NCBI RefSeq assembly: GCF_013186535.1
Contig: NZ_JABMCZ010000003.1
Span: 1,674,001-1,738,000 of the forward strand
Reading direction: 5' to 3'
Length of the DNA stretch: 64,000 nt
Source: Nocardia terpenica
GTDB taxonomy: Bacteria; Actinomycetota; Actinomycetes; Mycobacteriales; Mycobacteriaceae
The notes under the pieces are model-generated. The model was given only the letters and a program-made list of their open reading frames with translations, was not told where the DNA came from and ran no database searches. The position numbers and the translations under genes were made by a program. This document shows positions 45,859 to 54,894 of the stretch, piece after piece. Numbering within the stretch: position 1 is the stretch's first letter; each line of letters starts with the position of its first letter.

Positions 45859-46829
45859 TCCGGCCGACTCGCAGCCAGGCGAGGGTGTTGAAGGCGATCC
45901 AGAACGCCACCGTCGACATCACCGAGGGCTCCCGCCGCATCGCCGAGTGGACGAAGAACACCGCAGAACCGGCACCGCACCGCTGGCACGAGGACATCCA
46001 GGGACGCCAAGACGTGCGCCGGTGGCTGGAATCGGCCGCGCGGGCCGGGGGAGTGCCGCAGAGATGGATCGACCACGTGCGCGAGCGCGGTGAACGTGAG
46101 CGCCCGGTGCGGTGGCGATCGGATCTGTATCTGCGGGATCCGGAGCCGGTGGACCGGGACGCGTTGCTGGGCGTGGTCGGCCGCGACATCGCGGCGATCC
46201 GCGAGATCGCGGCTCTGGGAGCCCGTTACGCCCTGGTGGGCAGTGACGCCGATGCGCAGGCGGCGTCCATCGTGGAACGGCGTCTGTACCAGCGGTGGGA
46301 ACACGCCGCCATGCTCACACAACTGCTCGGCATCACGGCGGCGGAGGCCGAGCGGCTGTGGGCCACCGAGCCGGAATGGGCCGCGCGGTCCGCGCACGCG
46401 GTGTCGCGGCTGTCGCCGACTGTGGTGGGGGACCGGCTGATGGAGCTGGCATACGTCGACCGCGATATGGAACGTATTGGGCCGCAAGCGATTGCGCTGC
46501 GGGAGGCGGGGTTCACCGCACTGGCCGCCCGTCATGCGCCGCCGACCCCGGCGTACCTGGTGAGCGAGGTGAAAACCGCGCTGGCCGTGAGGGACCCGGA
46601 AGTCGGCCCCGAGCAGGAGGCCACACCCGGGCGAGATATCGAGCATGCCCTGGAAAAGGTCGGCCTGGGCGGGTCCGCCACGCCGCCGACCGCACCGGTG
46701 TTCAGTTCCGCCGCGTCGCACGAGGCCATCACCGTGACCCGTCGAGCATTCGACGCCGCACCGGTGTTCAGTTCCGCGGCCGAGCCCGAGTGGTTCGGAC
46801 GGTCGGGGGATGCGGAGGTGGGATTGTGA
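45855..46829 (+). CDS. Tandem paralogue 1
   Basis: 324 aa, soluble, mostly helical; no known domain. Three parts: an N-terminal domain (residues 1-90) beginning RPTRSQARVLKAIQN and ending AGGVPQRWIDHVRERG; a linker with WRSDLYLRDPEPVDRDALL; a central helical domain (100-235) with RDIAAIREIAAL and LLGITAAEAERLWATEPEWAA; and a PPTPAYLVSEVKTAL motif before a disordered tail with a repeated APVFSSAA. The same parts recur in the next genes, most closely in paralogues 2 and 3. The start ATG 45855 overlaps the mini-ORF stop. Function unknown. Confidence 0.8.
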   Translation: MIRPTRSQARVLKAIQNATVDITEGSRRIAEWTKNTAEPAPHRWHEDIQGRQDVRRWLESAARAGGVPQRWIDHVRERGERERPVRWRSDLYLRDPEPVDRDALLGVVGRDIAAIREIAALGARYALVGSDADAQAASIVERRLYQRWEHAAMLTQLLGITAAEAERLWATEPEWAARSAHAVSRLSPTVVGDRLMELAYVDRDMERIGPQAIALREAGFTALAARHAPPTPAYLVSEVKTALAVRDPEVGPEQEATPGRDIEHALEKVGLGGSATPPTAPVFSSAASHEAITVTRRAFDAAPVFSSAAEPEWFGRSGDAEVGL

Positions 46830-46900
46830 GCGCTGCGGAACCAGCGAGAGCGGGTGCTCGCATACCACGGCACCTCGGTGGGGACCGGTGGGAGCGATGA
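46826..46900 (+). CDS. Linking mini-ORF 2 (24 aa)
   Basis: GTG 46826 overlaps the upstream TGA, preceded by GGAGG seven bases before it. The TGA at 46898 overlaps ATG 46897. It has the same length as mini-ORFs 1 and 3 and ends RWER. The frame is open over exactly the gap between two paralogues. Confidence 0.5.
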   Translation: MSAAEPARAGARIPRHLGGDRWER

Positions 46901-47874
46901 ACCGCCCGCGTCCGACCCCGGCGCAGCAGCAGATCTTGCAGGCGATCCAGAATCGGATCGCCGAGACCGCCGGGTTTTTCGATCGGGGGATGGCCCGGCA
47001 ACGCAGGGTGGGCGATATCGCCGCACGGTCGTGGTATCGGGAACTGACCGCCCGGCAGGGGGTGTGTCGGCTGCTGCAGGACGCGGCGTGCGCAGGGGGC
47101 GTGCCCCGCACATGGATCGATCAGGTCCGGGCACGGGGTGAGCAGCGAATCCGGTGGCGATCGGATGTGGTGTTCGGCGATCCCGAACCGGTCGACCGTG
47201 ACGGGCTGCTGGCCGCCTTGGCCGCCGACAGCGGCATGGTCCGCGATGTCTCGATCGCGGTCGCGGTGCTCGGCGAGACCGACGCCGGGACAGCGCACCG
47301 GGTGCAGCAGCGTCTGGACCTGGTGTGGGACCGCACGGTCGCGCTCAGTCATCTGCTGGACGTCACGGCCGAGGAATCCGTGCGGCTGTGGGGTGTGCAC
47401 CGAGGGTGGGCGGCGCGGGCGGCGGTCTCGGTGTTATCGATGCCGCCCGGCGCGGCCCATGCCACGGTCCGCGAGTTCGCCAGCGGCGACCTGACACGCA
47501 CCGGCCTGCAGGGCGCCGTGTTGCGGGCGGCCGGGCTCACCGCCGCCGTGGACCATGCTCCGCCGAGACCGGCGCATCTGGTGAAACAGATCGACGCAGC
47601 GCTGGCGCAACTCGGCGCGGTCCTGACGCAGATCAGTGACGCGGATCGGCTCGGCACCGCCACCGCGGCGAGCCCCGACAACAGCGGTGCCCGCGAGCGC
47701 AGTACGCCCGGCCCGAGCGCGTGTCGGCCTACTGAACACGCGGTCTCGGTGCTCCTGCCGGTCGACGGCGGGTCTCGCGCGTCGTATCCGTCGATCGCGG
47801 TGGAGCCGGACCTCGCGGCCGAAACGGGCGGGGCAGGCAGGCTGAAGGGCCCCGATCCCGGAGCAGAGCCGTGA
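46897..47874 (+). CDS. Tandem paralogue 2
   Basis: 325 aa. It starts NRPRPTPAQQQILQAIQN and keeps the whole plan of paralogue 1: AGGVPRTWIDQVRARG, WRSDVVFGDPEPVDRDGLL, a central domain ending LLDVTAEESVRLWGVHRGWAA, and PPRPAHLVKQIDAAL. The tail is long and disordered and ends DPGAEP. Identity to paralogues 1 and 3 is visible by eye over the first 230 residues. No catalytic motif, signal peptide or membrane helix. Function unknown; a role in conjugation is inferred from the operon. Confidence 0.8.
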   Translation: MNRPRPTPAQQQILQAIQNRIAETAGFFDRGMARQRRVGDIAARSWYRELTARQGVCRLLQDAACAGGVPRTWIDQVRARGEQRIRWRSDVVFGDPEPVDRDGLLAALAADSGMVRDVSIAVAVLGETDAGTAHRVQQRLDLVWDRTVALSHLLDVTAEESVRLWGVHRGWAARAAVSVLSMPPGAAHATVREFASGDLTRTGLQGAVLRAAGLTAAVDHAPPRPAHLVKQIDAALAQLGAVLTQISDADRLGTATAASPDNSGARERSTPGPSACRPTEHAVSVLLPVDGGSRASYPSIAVEPDLAAETGGAGRLKGPDPGAEP

Positions 47875-47945
47875 GCACCACGGGTAGGCAGGTACCGCGC
47901 GGGCCGGTCGCGGGCCGCGAATACGGGGTCGGGTGGGCACGATGA
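47871..47945 (+). CDS. Linking mini-ORF 3 (24 aa)
   Basis: GTG 47871 overlaps the upstream TGA, with GGAG seven bases before. The TGA at 47943 overlaps ATG 47942. Again 24 codons, ending GWAR. Together with mini-ORFs 1 and 2 this gives three equal-length linkers before three successive paralogues. Confidence 0.5.
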   Translation: MSTTGRQVPRGPVAGREYGVGWAR

Positions 47946-48811
47946 CGCCGCAGCGGCCTACCGCGGCTCAGGCGAAGGTCTTGAAGAGCATCCAGAACGA
48001 CACCCGGGCACGCCTCGGGTGGTCCGAAGGTGCGGAGCGAGACCTTCTGCGACGTGAACTGGTGTTCGCGGGCATCGCCGGGGGAGTGCCACGGGCCTGG
48101 ATTGCACACGTGCTCGAGCGTGGTCACCGAGGCGTCGAGTGGCGGTCGGATCTGTACTTGAAGGATCCGGAACCGGTCGACCGGGCCGCGCTGCTGGACG
48201 CTCTGGGACGCGATATCGGCCGGATTCACGAGGTCGTCGGCGTTGTCGCCGGTCACAGCGCGGGAGCCCCGACCGTGAACGCCCGCACGGTATCGCTCGT
48301 GCAGCGGCGCGTGCGGGTGATGTGGGACCGGGCGGTCACGCTGACCCATCTGCTGGCCGTCGCGGCCGAGGAGGCTGTGCACCTGTGGGGGACCAACCGA
48401 CGATGGGCAGCAGAGGCGGCGGACACGGTATCGCGGATGCCACCCGGTGCGGTCGCGGAGCGACTCCACGGATGGGTAGCACTGGATCCCGACATGAAAC
48501 GGATCGGATTGCAGGCCACAGCATTGCGTGCGGCCGGTCTCACCCCACACGCCGCGCGACATGTGCCACCCACACCCACGCAGATGGTCGGCGAGGTGAA
48601 AGCGGCGCTGGCGGACCGGAACTCGGCTGCGGAACACGCCGCGCAAGCCGCACCGGGGTGGGCCATCGAGCACGCCGTCGCCGTCGCCGGTCTCGGCGAA
48701 CCGGCATCCTCGGCCACCGAGATCACGGCATCGGCCTCCGCCTCGACCGTCGGGGTCGCCACACCGGTCTTCAGCGTCGAGGCCGACGCCAACAGCGGAG
48801 CTGGCCTGTAA
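47942..48811 (+). CDS. Tandem paralogue 3
   Basis: 289 aa. It starts TPQRPTAAQAKVLKSIQN, then AGGVPRAWIAHVLERG, WRSDLYLKDPEPVDRAALL, RDIGRIHEVV, LLAVAAEEAVHLWGTNRRWAA and PPTPTQMVGEVKAAL. It has a short Ala/Ser-rich tail ending SGAGL. The closest relatives are paralogues 1 and 2; the three arose by recent tandem duplication. Unlike them it is followed by 38 bp of non-coding DNA and a fresh ribosome site. Confidence 0.8.
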   Translation: MTPQRPTAAQAKVLKSIQNDTRARLGWSEGAERDLLRRELVFAGIAGGVPRAWIAHVLERGHRGVEWRSDLYLKDPEPVDRAALLDALGRDIGRIHEVVGVVAGHSAGAPTVNARTVSLVQRRVRVMWDRAVTLTHLLAVAAEEAVHLWGTNRRWAAEAADTVSRMPPGAVAERLHGWVALDPDMKRIGLQATALRAAGLTPHAARHVPPTPTQMVGEVKAALADRNSAAEHAAQAAPGWAIEHAVAVAGLGEPASSATEITASASASTVGVATPVFSVEADANSGAGL

Positions 48812-48849
48812 CCAGCCCTTCGACATTCGACAAAGGAAAGGAGTATCCG

Positions 48850-49698
48850 GTGACCGAAACACCGTGGGCGAACGAACCGTCGTGGAAAGCCCGGCTCCTG
48901 GAACACATCCAGGACCTGTCCACGTCCGCTGTCGGCCCACACCGTCACCAGGCACTCATCGATGCCCAAGCACGTGCTGTCGCGATCGGATTGCCACCCT
49001 GGTGGATCGAACACGCCAGAATACTAGGCCGATGCGGCAGCGGACCCACCGGCACACACCGGCCGAAGAGACGAAATACGCCGCGGAACAACGCCATCGA
49101 GGCCCTGGCCGCGGACCTGTGGGAACTACAGCACGTGGCGGCGCTGGCTGCGGCCCGGCTGGAACGTCTAGCCGCCGTGGGGATCATGGTCGAGCCCGAT
49201 CCCGCGCACGCCACGTTTTTCGATCAGAACATGGTGCAGCTCTGGCTACGGACCTGTGACGCGGTACGCACCATCGAACCGGACGACGCCGAACGAGAGC
49301 AACTGTGGGCCAGCGATATTCGCGGCTGGCGGCGAATCGTCGCAGCAACGGTCGACACCTACAGCGACCGGGACCTGTACCGGCGCTGGATCGCCTACGC
49401 CACCGCGCAACCGGTGAAGATCCTCACGACGTCGGCACGAGGAGACACGGCACGGCAGCAGGGCGCCCCCGCCGGACCGGACGTGTGGTGGCCACCGAAA
49501 CCGGCAGACATGATCACCGCCGCGACCGACGCGCTCCGTCACCGGGTCGATCCGCCCGTCCTCGTGCCGACGGTCGACATCGAGGCCGCGATCGATGCCG
49601 CCCGCGCGAGGGCGTGGGCGGACCGCGACGGACGCGGCGCACCCGACGGCCCGATCGACGAGCGCGCGGTCGAGCCGGGATCGGAGCTCGAATTATGA
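48850..49698 (+). CDS. Tandem paralogue 4
   Basis: 282 aa from GTG 48850, with AAAGGAG seven bases before it. A diverged member: the N-terminal domain has LLEHIQDLST and GLPPWWIEHARILG; the central domain has ALAADLWELQHVAALAAARLE, NMVQLWLRTCDAV and EREQLWASDIRGWRRIVAATV; then PPKPADMITAATDALRHR. The conserved LW-x(4,5)-W signature and the P-x-P-x-x-M helix show membership of the family. It ends LEL in codons that overlap the next start. Confidence 0.78.
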   Translation: MTETPWANEPSWKARLLEHIQDLSTSAVGPHRHQALIDAQARAVAIGLPPWWIEHARILGRCGSGPTGTHRPKRRNTPRNNAIEALAADLWELQHVAALAAARLERLAAVGIMVEPDPAHATFFDQNMVQLWLRTCDAVRTIEPDDAEREQLWASDIRGWRRIVAATVDTYSDRDLYRRWIAYATAQPVKILTTSARGDTARQQGAPAGPDVWWPPKPADMITAATDALRHRVDPPVLVPTVDIEAAIDAARARAWADRDGRGAPDGPIDERAVEPGSELEL

Positions 49699-50612
49699 GC
49701 CCCTGGAACGAGTCTCGCGATCCGGTCGATCGGGAGCTGCGGCAGGTGAACGATCTTGCGTATCAACGCCGGTGGCTGCGGGATGCGGTCGAACGAGAAC
49801 AGCTGTCGCCGGTCACCCGGGCGGGGCTGCTGGCGACGGTGGAGATGGTCGACCACGCCATCGCCGATGGCAGGGCGCAGGCGCAGAACACCGGAGCTTC
49901 CCCGCGCGAGGTCGCGCTGGCCGAGTTGCTCGGGGATCAGCGTATCCAGCTGCGGGCTCTTGGCGGGCTTGCCGTCACCGAGGACTGGATGAAATCGACT
50001 GTGGGGGACTGGGTTGCCGGTGACATCGTGGAGTTGCACGAGATGGCCGCGATCGCTGCCGTGCGGTCGCAGAGGCTGCGTGGGCAGGGTGGGTCCATGG
50101 CGGTGGTCGCCGACCCTGACAACGTCACGGCGGCACGGCATCTGACCAACATGCATCTGCTCGGCGCGCAGGTCGACGCGCTAGCACATGTCCTGGAAAT
50201 CAGTGACCAGGAGTGGACGTCGTTGTGGGAATGGCCGAAGACGCTGCGGCGGTCAGCGGTGCAGATCTCCGCCGAACTGTGCACCGCCATCGTGGTGGCC
50301 CGGTGGACAGAGCAGGCGTCGCCACGGCGGGAAGCCCGGGCGCGCAGTGTGCTGGAAATCCTGCGACCGGTCGCCAGCCCGCCCCGACTGCTGGCCCGGA
50401 CCGGACCGACACCGCAGGAGCTGATGACCTGGGCCGAGCGAGCGCTCGCCGACCTCGCCCGGGGCACACCGGTCGACGCCGCCACACACAACGCGGCTAT
50501 CGACGCCGCGTTGCCGGACGGGCCGGAGTCCCGCTGGGACGCCGCCAGCCACACCATCGATAACTCACAGTCCGGGCCGCCTGGATCCAGCGACCGGGGT
50601 ATCGACCCGTGA
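49695..50612 (+). CDS. Tandem paralogue 5
   Basis: 305 aa; ATG 49695 overlaps the preceding stop. The N-terminal helical domain (ELRQVNDLAYQRRWL ... ADGRAQAQNTGASPREVAL) lacks the GVPxxWI form but keeps its position. The central domain has DIVELHEMAAIAAVRSQRL, LGAQVDALAHVLEISDQEWTSLWEWPKTL, followed by GPTPQELMTWAERALADL. It ends GSSDRGIDP. No known motif; function unknown. Confidence 0.78.
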   Translation: MSPWNESRDPVDRELRQVNDLAYQRRWLRDAVEREQLSPVTRAGLLATVEMVDHAIADGRAQAQNTGASPREVALAELLGDQRIQLRALGGLAVTEDWMKSTVGDWVAGDIVELHEMAAIAAVRSQRLRGQGGSMAVVADPDNVTAARHLTNMHLLGAQVDALAHVLEISDQEWTSLWEWPKTLRRSAVQISAELCTAIVVARWTEQASPRREARARSVLEILRPVASPPRLLARTGPTPQELMTWAERALADLARGTPVDAATHNAAIDAALPDGPESRWDAASHTIDNSQSGPPGSSDRGIDP

Positions 50613-50776
50613 GCAGCGACGGGCACCTAACGGGCCGCAGGGCACCTCGGCCGGACCCAGCCCCCCTCACGTCGACCACTGCGATCGAGGACGTCGGGTG
50701 GGAGGACGACAGCCACATCACGCGTGATCCGCAGGCCCGGATGCGCGGACCGAGCGACCCCGGTATCGACCCATGA
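50609..50776 (+). CDS. 55-aa ORF duplicating the tail of paralogue 5
   Basis: GTG 50609 overlaps the stop of paralogue 5 and TGA 50774 overlaps ATG 50773 of the next mini-ORF. Its end (PSDPGIDP) and the underlying DNA (GCGACCCCGGTATCGACCCATGA against GCGACCGGGGTATCGACCC-GTGA) repeat the tail of paralogue 5. It is therefore a partial duplication kept in frame, or a true small protein. Acidic, no motif. Confidence 0.45.
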   Translation: MSSDGHLTGRRAPRPDPAPLTSTTAIEDVGWEDDSHITRDPQARMRGPSDPGIDP

Positions 50777-50862
50777 ATATCCACGAAGGGCTACCGGACT
50801 GTCGTGCGCGGCGCGCGGGCAGGACACAGACCTCGGCCCGCCAGACGAGATGGCAGCGGTGA
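50773..50862 (+). CDS. Linking mini-ORF 4 (29 aa)
   Basis: ATG 50773 overlaps the preceding stop (ATGA) and TGA 50860 overlaps ATG 50862 of paralogue 6 (TGATG). The peptide is Arg-rich and ends RWQR, like RWER of mini-ORF 2. It bridges exactly the untranslated gap. Confidence 0.48.
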   Translation: MNIHEGLPDCRARRAGRTQTSARQTRWQR

Positions 50863-51806
50863 TGGCGCGGTCGGGGCCGATCGCGGTGCGCGGCGGGGAT
50901 ATTCCGGTCGAGCAGGCCGCGGTGCTGAGGGAGGTGCAGCGGCTGGCGGCCGAGGAGGCACGCCTGCACGCGGCGTCGCAAGCGCCGGGGGATTTCCGGC
51001 GGTCGGTGCAGTTGGTTGGTGAGATCAGCGCTGCCGGGCGTGCGCGCTCGATCGCGGAGATGACCGCGGAGGTCGCCGGTGTGCCGAGGGGGTGGATCGG
51101 TCGCGTGCGCCGGCTGGGACAGGCCGGACGCCTGTGGGACGACGGCCAGTTGTTGCCGGTACCACCACCGCATCCGCGGCGTCGCCGGACGGCGGAGCGA
51201 GTCGAACAGGATGCGGCACAGCTGATGCGGCTGGTGGCGGTGACGGTGGTGCGTGAGCATCGTCTCAGTGTCGATGGCAGCGTTGGTGATTCGGACCCGC
51301 AGCTGGCGCCGCGGATGCGGCGAGTGATGGATTTGTTGTGGGCGCGTGCGGGATTGACCGCGTATGCGATCGGCATGACCCCGCAGGAACGTGACCGTCT
51401 CTGGTCGATCGACGACCGCGGCTGGTGTGACCAGGTCAATGGGTTCCTGCATTTCCCCGGGGATGAACTGGACGAGATCGGGCGCATCCACGCCACCGAC
51501 GACCACGTCGCGGTGCTGCGGGAGTCGGTGCGGCGGCTGCGGACCGCGACCGGTGTCGGCGGCGACCCCGCGGTCTCGAGCACCGTCACCGACCGCCTGC
51601 CAGCCCCGCCCGGGCAGATGCTGACCCGCGCCCGCGCCGCCGCGCACACCCTGCTCGCCCAGCACCGCCACTACGAGGCGACCAGCGCCGCCATCGCGGC
51701 GGCGCTGCCCGGCACCGACACGCCCACGAACACCGGCCCCGGCGACCCCGACCCCGGCATCGGGCCCGGTGTCGCACCCGGTACCGAGACCGGGCCCGAC
51801 CCCTGA
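50862..51806 (+). CDS. Tandem paralogue 6
   Basis: 314 aa. The N-terminus carries VEQAAVLREVQRLAAEEARLH and a later AGVPRGWIGRVRRLGQAG. The central domain contains EQDAAQLMRLVAV, RRVMDLLWARAGLTAYAIGMTPQERDRLWSIDDRGW and LPAPPGQMLTRARAAAHTLL. A Pro/Gly-rich tail follows, ending GPDP. The N-terminal LREVQxLAA motif also links it to the downstream members at 54895 and 55674, making it a bridge between the two subgroups. ATG 50862 is chosen because it overlaps the mini-ORF stop. Confidence 0.78.
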   Translation: MARSGPIAVRGGDIPVEQAAVLREVQRLAAEEARLHAASQAPGDFRRSVQLVGEISAAGRARSIAEMTAEVAGVPRGWIGRVRRLGQAGRLWDDGQLLPVPPPHPRRRRTAERVEQDAAQLMRLVAVTVVREHRLSVDGSVGDSDPQLAPRMRRVMDLLWARAGLTAYAIGMTPQERDRLWSIDDRGWCDQVNGFLHFPGDELDEIGRIHATDDHVAVLRESVRRLRTATGVGGDPAVSSTVTDRLPAPPGQMLTRARAAAHTLLAQHRHYEATSAAIAAALPGTDTPTNTGPGDPDPGIGPGVAPGTETGPDP

Positions 51807-51869
51807 GCCGGTGAACCGTCGCCGAACGGGTTGATCATCAAGCCATTTCACGAAAACGGAGTTGTCATC

Positions 51870-52865
51870 ATGACCCAACCAGAACCGGCACCGGACGCGG
51901 TGACGGTGCGGCAGTGGCAGGCCACCCTGCTACAGCAGATCCACATACTCAGCAGTGAACACGCTCGGGTGACCAGTCAGGGAACGAGCGGCTACGACGG
52001 TGCCGCCGACCCCGACCACCAGTCGCAGATGCGTGCGTACGGGGGCGAAGTGTCGGCGATGCTGGCCGAGATCGAGGACCGCGCGCGCAGGACCGGCCTG
52101 CACCCGAGAGTCATCGCCGATGTCCGAGCAGCCGGGGCCGCAGCGGGCGCCGCCGCAGCGGGTACCCGCGCCACGCCGCAGACGGCGGCGAGCCCGGGTA
52201 CGGAACCCGTGGCTGCGCGCCCGGCCGCCGATGCGGCGGCGGGCTCGAGGGCGGGGGACGTGCGCCAGATCTCGCTGGATTTGATGACGCTGGATGTGTG
52301 GCAGCTCGAGGATATGGCGCTGCACGCCGCCGAGCGGCAGGCCCGGTGGGGGCGCGGTGGCGGTATGTTCGGGCACGATCCCGTGGCCGAGGCCGATTTC
52401 GCCCGCAATATGGAGCTTCGGCACGAGCGGGTCGCGACCTTTGCGCGCGCGGTGGGATTGTCCGCCGGTGAGGCCGAGTTCTTGTGGGGGGATACCGGTT
52501 TCGCGGCGCAGATGCGAGGGATGCGGGCGGCCCGATTGAAGGCGGCGGCCCGCGACGAGCTGGAATTCGGGTGGCGCGCGCACGCGCAGCCGTCGCCGGA
52601 TTCGCCGACCCCGGCGACCATTCCCACCGACCCACAGACCGGATCTCCCGTGCTCGCGGGCGAGGCCGTGCTGCCGCCGTCGCCGCAGGAGTTCATCGAC
52701 CGCGCGCTCACCCTCGCGGGCACGTCCGCTCTCCCGGCACACCAGCACCCCGCCGAGACGGCCGTCGACACCACCCTCGGCTACACCGGCCAGAGCTGGG
52801 ACCCCGCACCCGACATCGAGACGCCCCAGCCGTCACGGTCACCGGACCTGGGCACCGAACCCTGA
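51870..52865 (+). CDS. Tandem paralogue 7
   Basis: 331 aa from ATG 51870, with CGGAG upstream. N-terminal domain VRQWQATLLQQIHILSSEHARVTSQG ... RTGLHPRVIADVRAAG. An Ala-rich linker precedes the central domain LDVWQLEDMALHAAERQARWG and FARAVGLSAGEAEFLWGDTGFAAQ, followed by PPSPQEFIDRALTLAG and a tail ending GTEP. Last of the seven consecutive members; a 241-bp gap follows. Function unknown. Confidence 0.78.
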   Translation: MTQPEPAPDAVTVRQWQATLLQQIHILSSEHARVTSQGTSGYDGAADPDHQSQMRAYGGEVSAMLAEIEDRARRTGLHPRVIADVRAAGAAAGAAAAGTRATPQTAASPGTEPVAARPAADAAAGSRAGDVRQISLDLMTLDVWQLEDMALHAAERQARWGRGGGMFGHDPVAEADFARNMELRHERVATFARAVGLSAGEAEFLWGDTGFAAQMRGMRAARLKAAARDELEFGWRAHAQPSPDSPTPATIPTDPQTGSPVLAGEAVLPPSPQEFIDRALTLAGTSALPAHQHPAETAVDTTLGYTGQSWDPAPDIETPQPSRSPDLGTEP

Positions 52866-53106
52866 ACCGCACACGGGGATAGAACACCACGCCTACGCAG
52901 GCGCGCCCGCCCCGGATAGGGACCTGACCCCGCGCGGCACCGCCCGGTGCGCCCGCGTTTCGCACAGGACTGCCCTCGGCTCCTCTCCGGTCGCGCGCTC
53001 GGCGCACCTGCACGACCGCCGGGCGAATCCGGCGACCGCGCAACCACATTCACCACAACCAGAAATTTCGACAGCGACCATTCGGTCGAAAAAGGAGGAG
53101 GTCGCG

Positions 53107-54222
53107 ATGACCACCAGAGTGCATTTCGTCGGCAGCCTGCCCGCAGCGTTGCGGACCAGCCATTCCGAGGTCCTGGAGTGGTTCGTCAAACACGCTGGGC
53201 GACAGCAGCTCACAGCGGTGCCGTGTGATCTGGATCCGGGCTGGCTGATCGCCTACCTGCGCGAGCTGGCCACCCGCACCGAGGTCCTGGAACTCACTCA
53301 CAGCAACGGCGCCGCCGATTACGCCGACTACGACCACATCCCGACATTGCGGCCCCGCACCGGCGTGACGCTCGAACCGGCCGATCTGGCGATGGACCGG
53401 ATCGCCGCGATCGGCGACATCGTCGGCGAGTATCGGGCGCTGCAGCACCTGCGGCCCGAACTCGAGCACACCAGAGTGCAGATCAGTCAACCGAACCCGC
53501 TGGACATGAGCCTGTTCGCGTTCGCCGGTAGCTGCGTGGCGGAGGGGTTACAGATCGGGCCGGGCCTGCATCATCTGGGGCAGCTCGCGACCGCGATGCG
53601 GTTGTTGCCGGTGGTGACCGAGGCGGTGCTGGAGGAGATGGAGCGGGTGGTCGCCGCGCACGGCGACGGGATCGTCTGGCAGGTGGAATCCCCGGTGGCG
53701 CTGCTGTCGATGGTCAAGGCCGTCGAACTGCGGGCACGGTGGGCGGTGACCGGGCGGATCGCCCGGCAACTCGCGGATCTGCTGGCACGCGCTGATCGGA
53801 TCGGGGCGGCGACCAGCCTGCACCTGTGCTACGGCGACCACGAGCACCAGGCCCTGCTGGCCCCGCGCGACCTGGCTCCGGCCGTGGTGTTGTTGAACGC
53901 GGTGGCGCTGCGGTTGCGGCGCTCGCGCACACCGCTGCCCGTGGTGCACATTCCCTGCGCGCATGGGGCCGAGCCCGCGCCGCTGGACCCGGAGTTCTAC
54001 GCGCCGCTACACCGGCTGGATCCGGGCTGGACGGTGATCGCCGGGGTGGTGTCTGCGGCCAGCATTCCCGCCAGCATCCACGCGCTCGGCTTGTTCGAGG
54101 AGGCGGCCGGGCGCCCCGCGTACGCGGTCGCGACCGCGTGCGGGCTGGGCCGCTGCACCGTCGAAACCGCCGAGCGGGCCGCCGCCGCGACCGCGGCCAC
54201 CGCCGCCAGCCGCGACGCCTAA
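53107..54222 (+). CDS. MetE-like (cobalamin-independent methionine synthase superfamily) protein
   Basis: 371 aa. The sequence follows the catalytic TIM-barrel half of MetE. An HFVGSLP start resembles the MetE C-terminal domain opening; the zinc-site HLC lies at residues 239-241 within LHLCYGD, and the last zinc cysteine is C345 in VATACGLGRC, MetE's CGL motif. It is half the length of full MetE and lacks the N-terminal barrel, as in archaeal-type and methyltransferase relatives. An AAGGAGGAGG site before ATG 53107 suggests strong translation. Methyl transfer to a thiol is the family chemistry; substrate and reason for its presence in a conjugation locus are unknown. Confidence 0.7.
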   Translation: MTTRVHFVGSLPAALRTSHSEVLEWFVKHAGRQQLTAVPCDLDPGWLIAYLRELATRTEVLELTHSNGAADYADYDHIPTLRPRTGVTLEPADLAMDRIAAIGDIVGEYRALQHLRPELEHTRVQISQPNPLDMSLFAFAGSCVAEGLQIGPGLHHLGQLATAMRLLPVVTEAVLEEMERVVAAHGDGIVWQVESPVALLSMVKAVELRARWAVTGRIARQLADLLARADRIGAATSLHLCYGDHEHQALLAPRDLAPAVVLLNAVALRLRRSRTPLPVVHIPCAHGAEPAPLDPEFYAPLHRLDPGWTVIAGVVSAASIPASIHALGLFEEAAGRPAYAVATACGLGRCTVETAERAAAATAATAASRDA

Positions 54223-54267
54223 CCCCCACCGTGCGGGAAACGATCAGTGAGGATCTCCATGACCATG

Positions 54268-54588
54268 TCACGGCGTAGCAGTACCCGATGCCGGTGTGCC
54301 GAGGGTGAATTCGCGGCCATCGGCCACCAGCGCCTCCAGCACCTCGACCAGATGCCGAGGAGACCGCGGGGCCGGTATCGACGCGAGGCCGACGGTCTCG
54401 ACCAGCACCTCGCCCAGGCCACGGCACTCGAACGGGCCCGCGTCCAGGTGCAGGACCCGCGGCATCAACGGTTGGGCGACGTCGAGGCCGCGGAATGTGA
54501 CCCGCGCCAGCGCGTGATCCGCTGGCGACACCGCATCACCGCACGCACCGGGGTATTCGGGGCCGAGATCGGCGCAGTGGCACCACAA
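54268..54588 (-). CDS. Hypothetical protein on the minus strand
   Basis: 106 aa from a TTG start. The minus frame has a natural composition (alternating hydrophobic and charged residues, RHLVEVLEALVADG). The overlapping plus frame (54247-54720) is Arg-rich and looks like a shadow. An N-terminal WCHCADLG could bind metal. No family recognised. It would be convergent with the MetE-like gene. Weak start; moderate to low confidence. Confidence 0.45.
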   Translation of the reverse strand: MWCHCADLGPEYPGACGDAVSPADHALARVTFRGLDVAQPLMPRVLHLDAGPFECRGLGEVLVETVGLASIPAPRSPRHLVEVLEALVADGREFTLGTPASGTATP

Positions 54589-54894
54589 TCCACGCCACCG
54601 TCACCGCAGTCGGTCCAGCCCCTCGGTGCGTTTATGGGTGTCATGGACGGCCTCCTCAGCGGCCCGGGCGCCCCGGATGCGTTCTCGCGGTGGCGGACTC
54701 GTCTGGCTGGTGATCCGTAATCGGCTGTGCTGCTGCGCTGCTGCGTCTTCGGCAGCGGTGGCTTTGACGCCGAGCCACCGGCTGCCACCTGCTTCTCGCG
54801 AGGGACATCACCCCGCCGTCCCGACCCCAAAGACCCGCCGGTACCTCCGGTGGGCACGACGGGGCCGGCGGCTCGCTTCGATTGCTGAGGCACG
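54589..54894. other. Gap before paralogue 8, nothing recognised
   Basis: 306 bp with only Arg-rich frames on both strands. It may hold the promoter for the genes from 54895 on, since an uninterrupted chain of overlapping genes begins there. Confidence 0.35.

Noticed and set aside
54247..54720. Plus-strand ORF of 157 aa
   Set aside because: Arg/Gln-rich and without a ribosome site; the opposite-strand frame over the same DNA has more natural composition.
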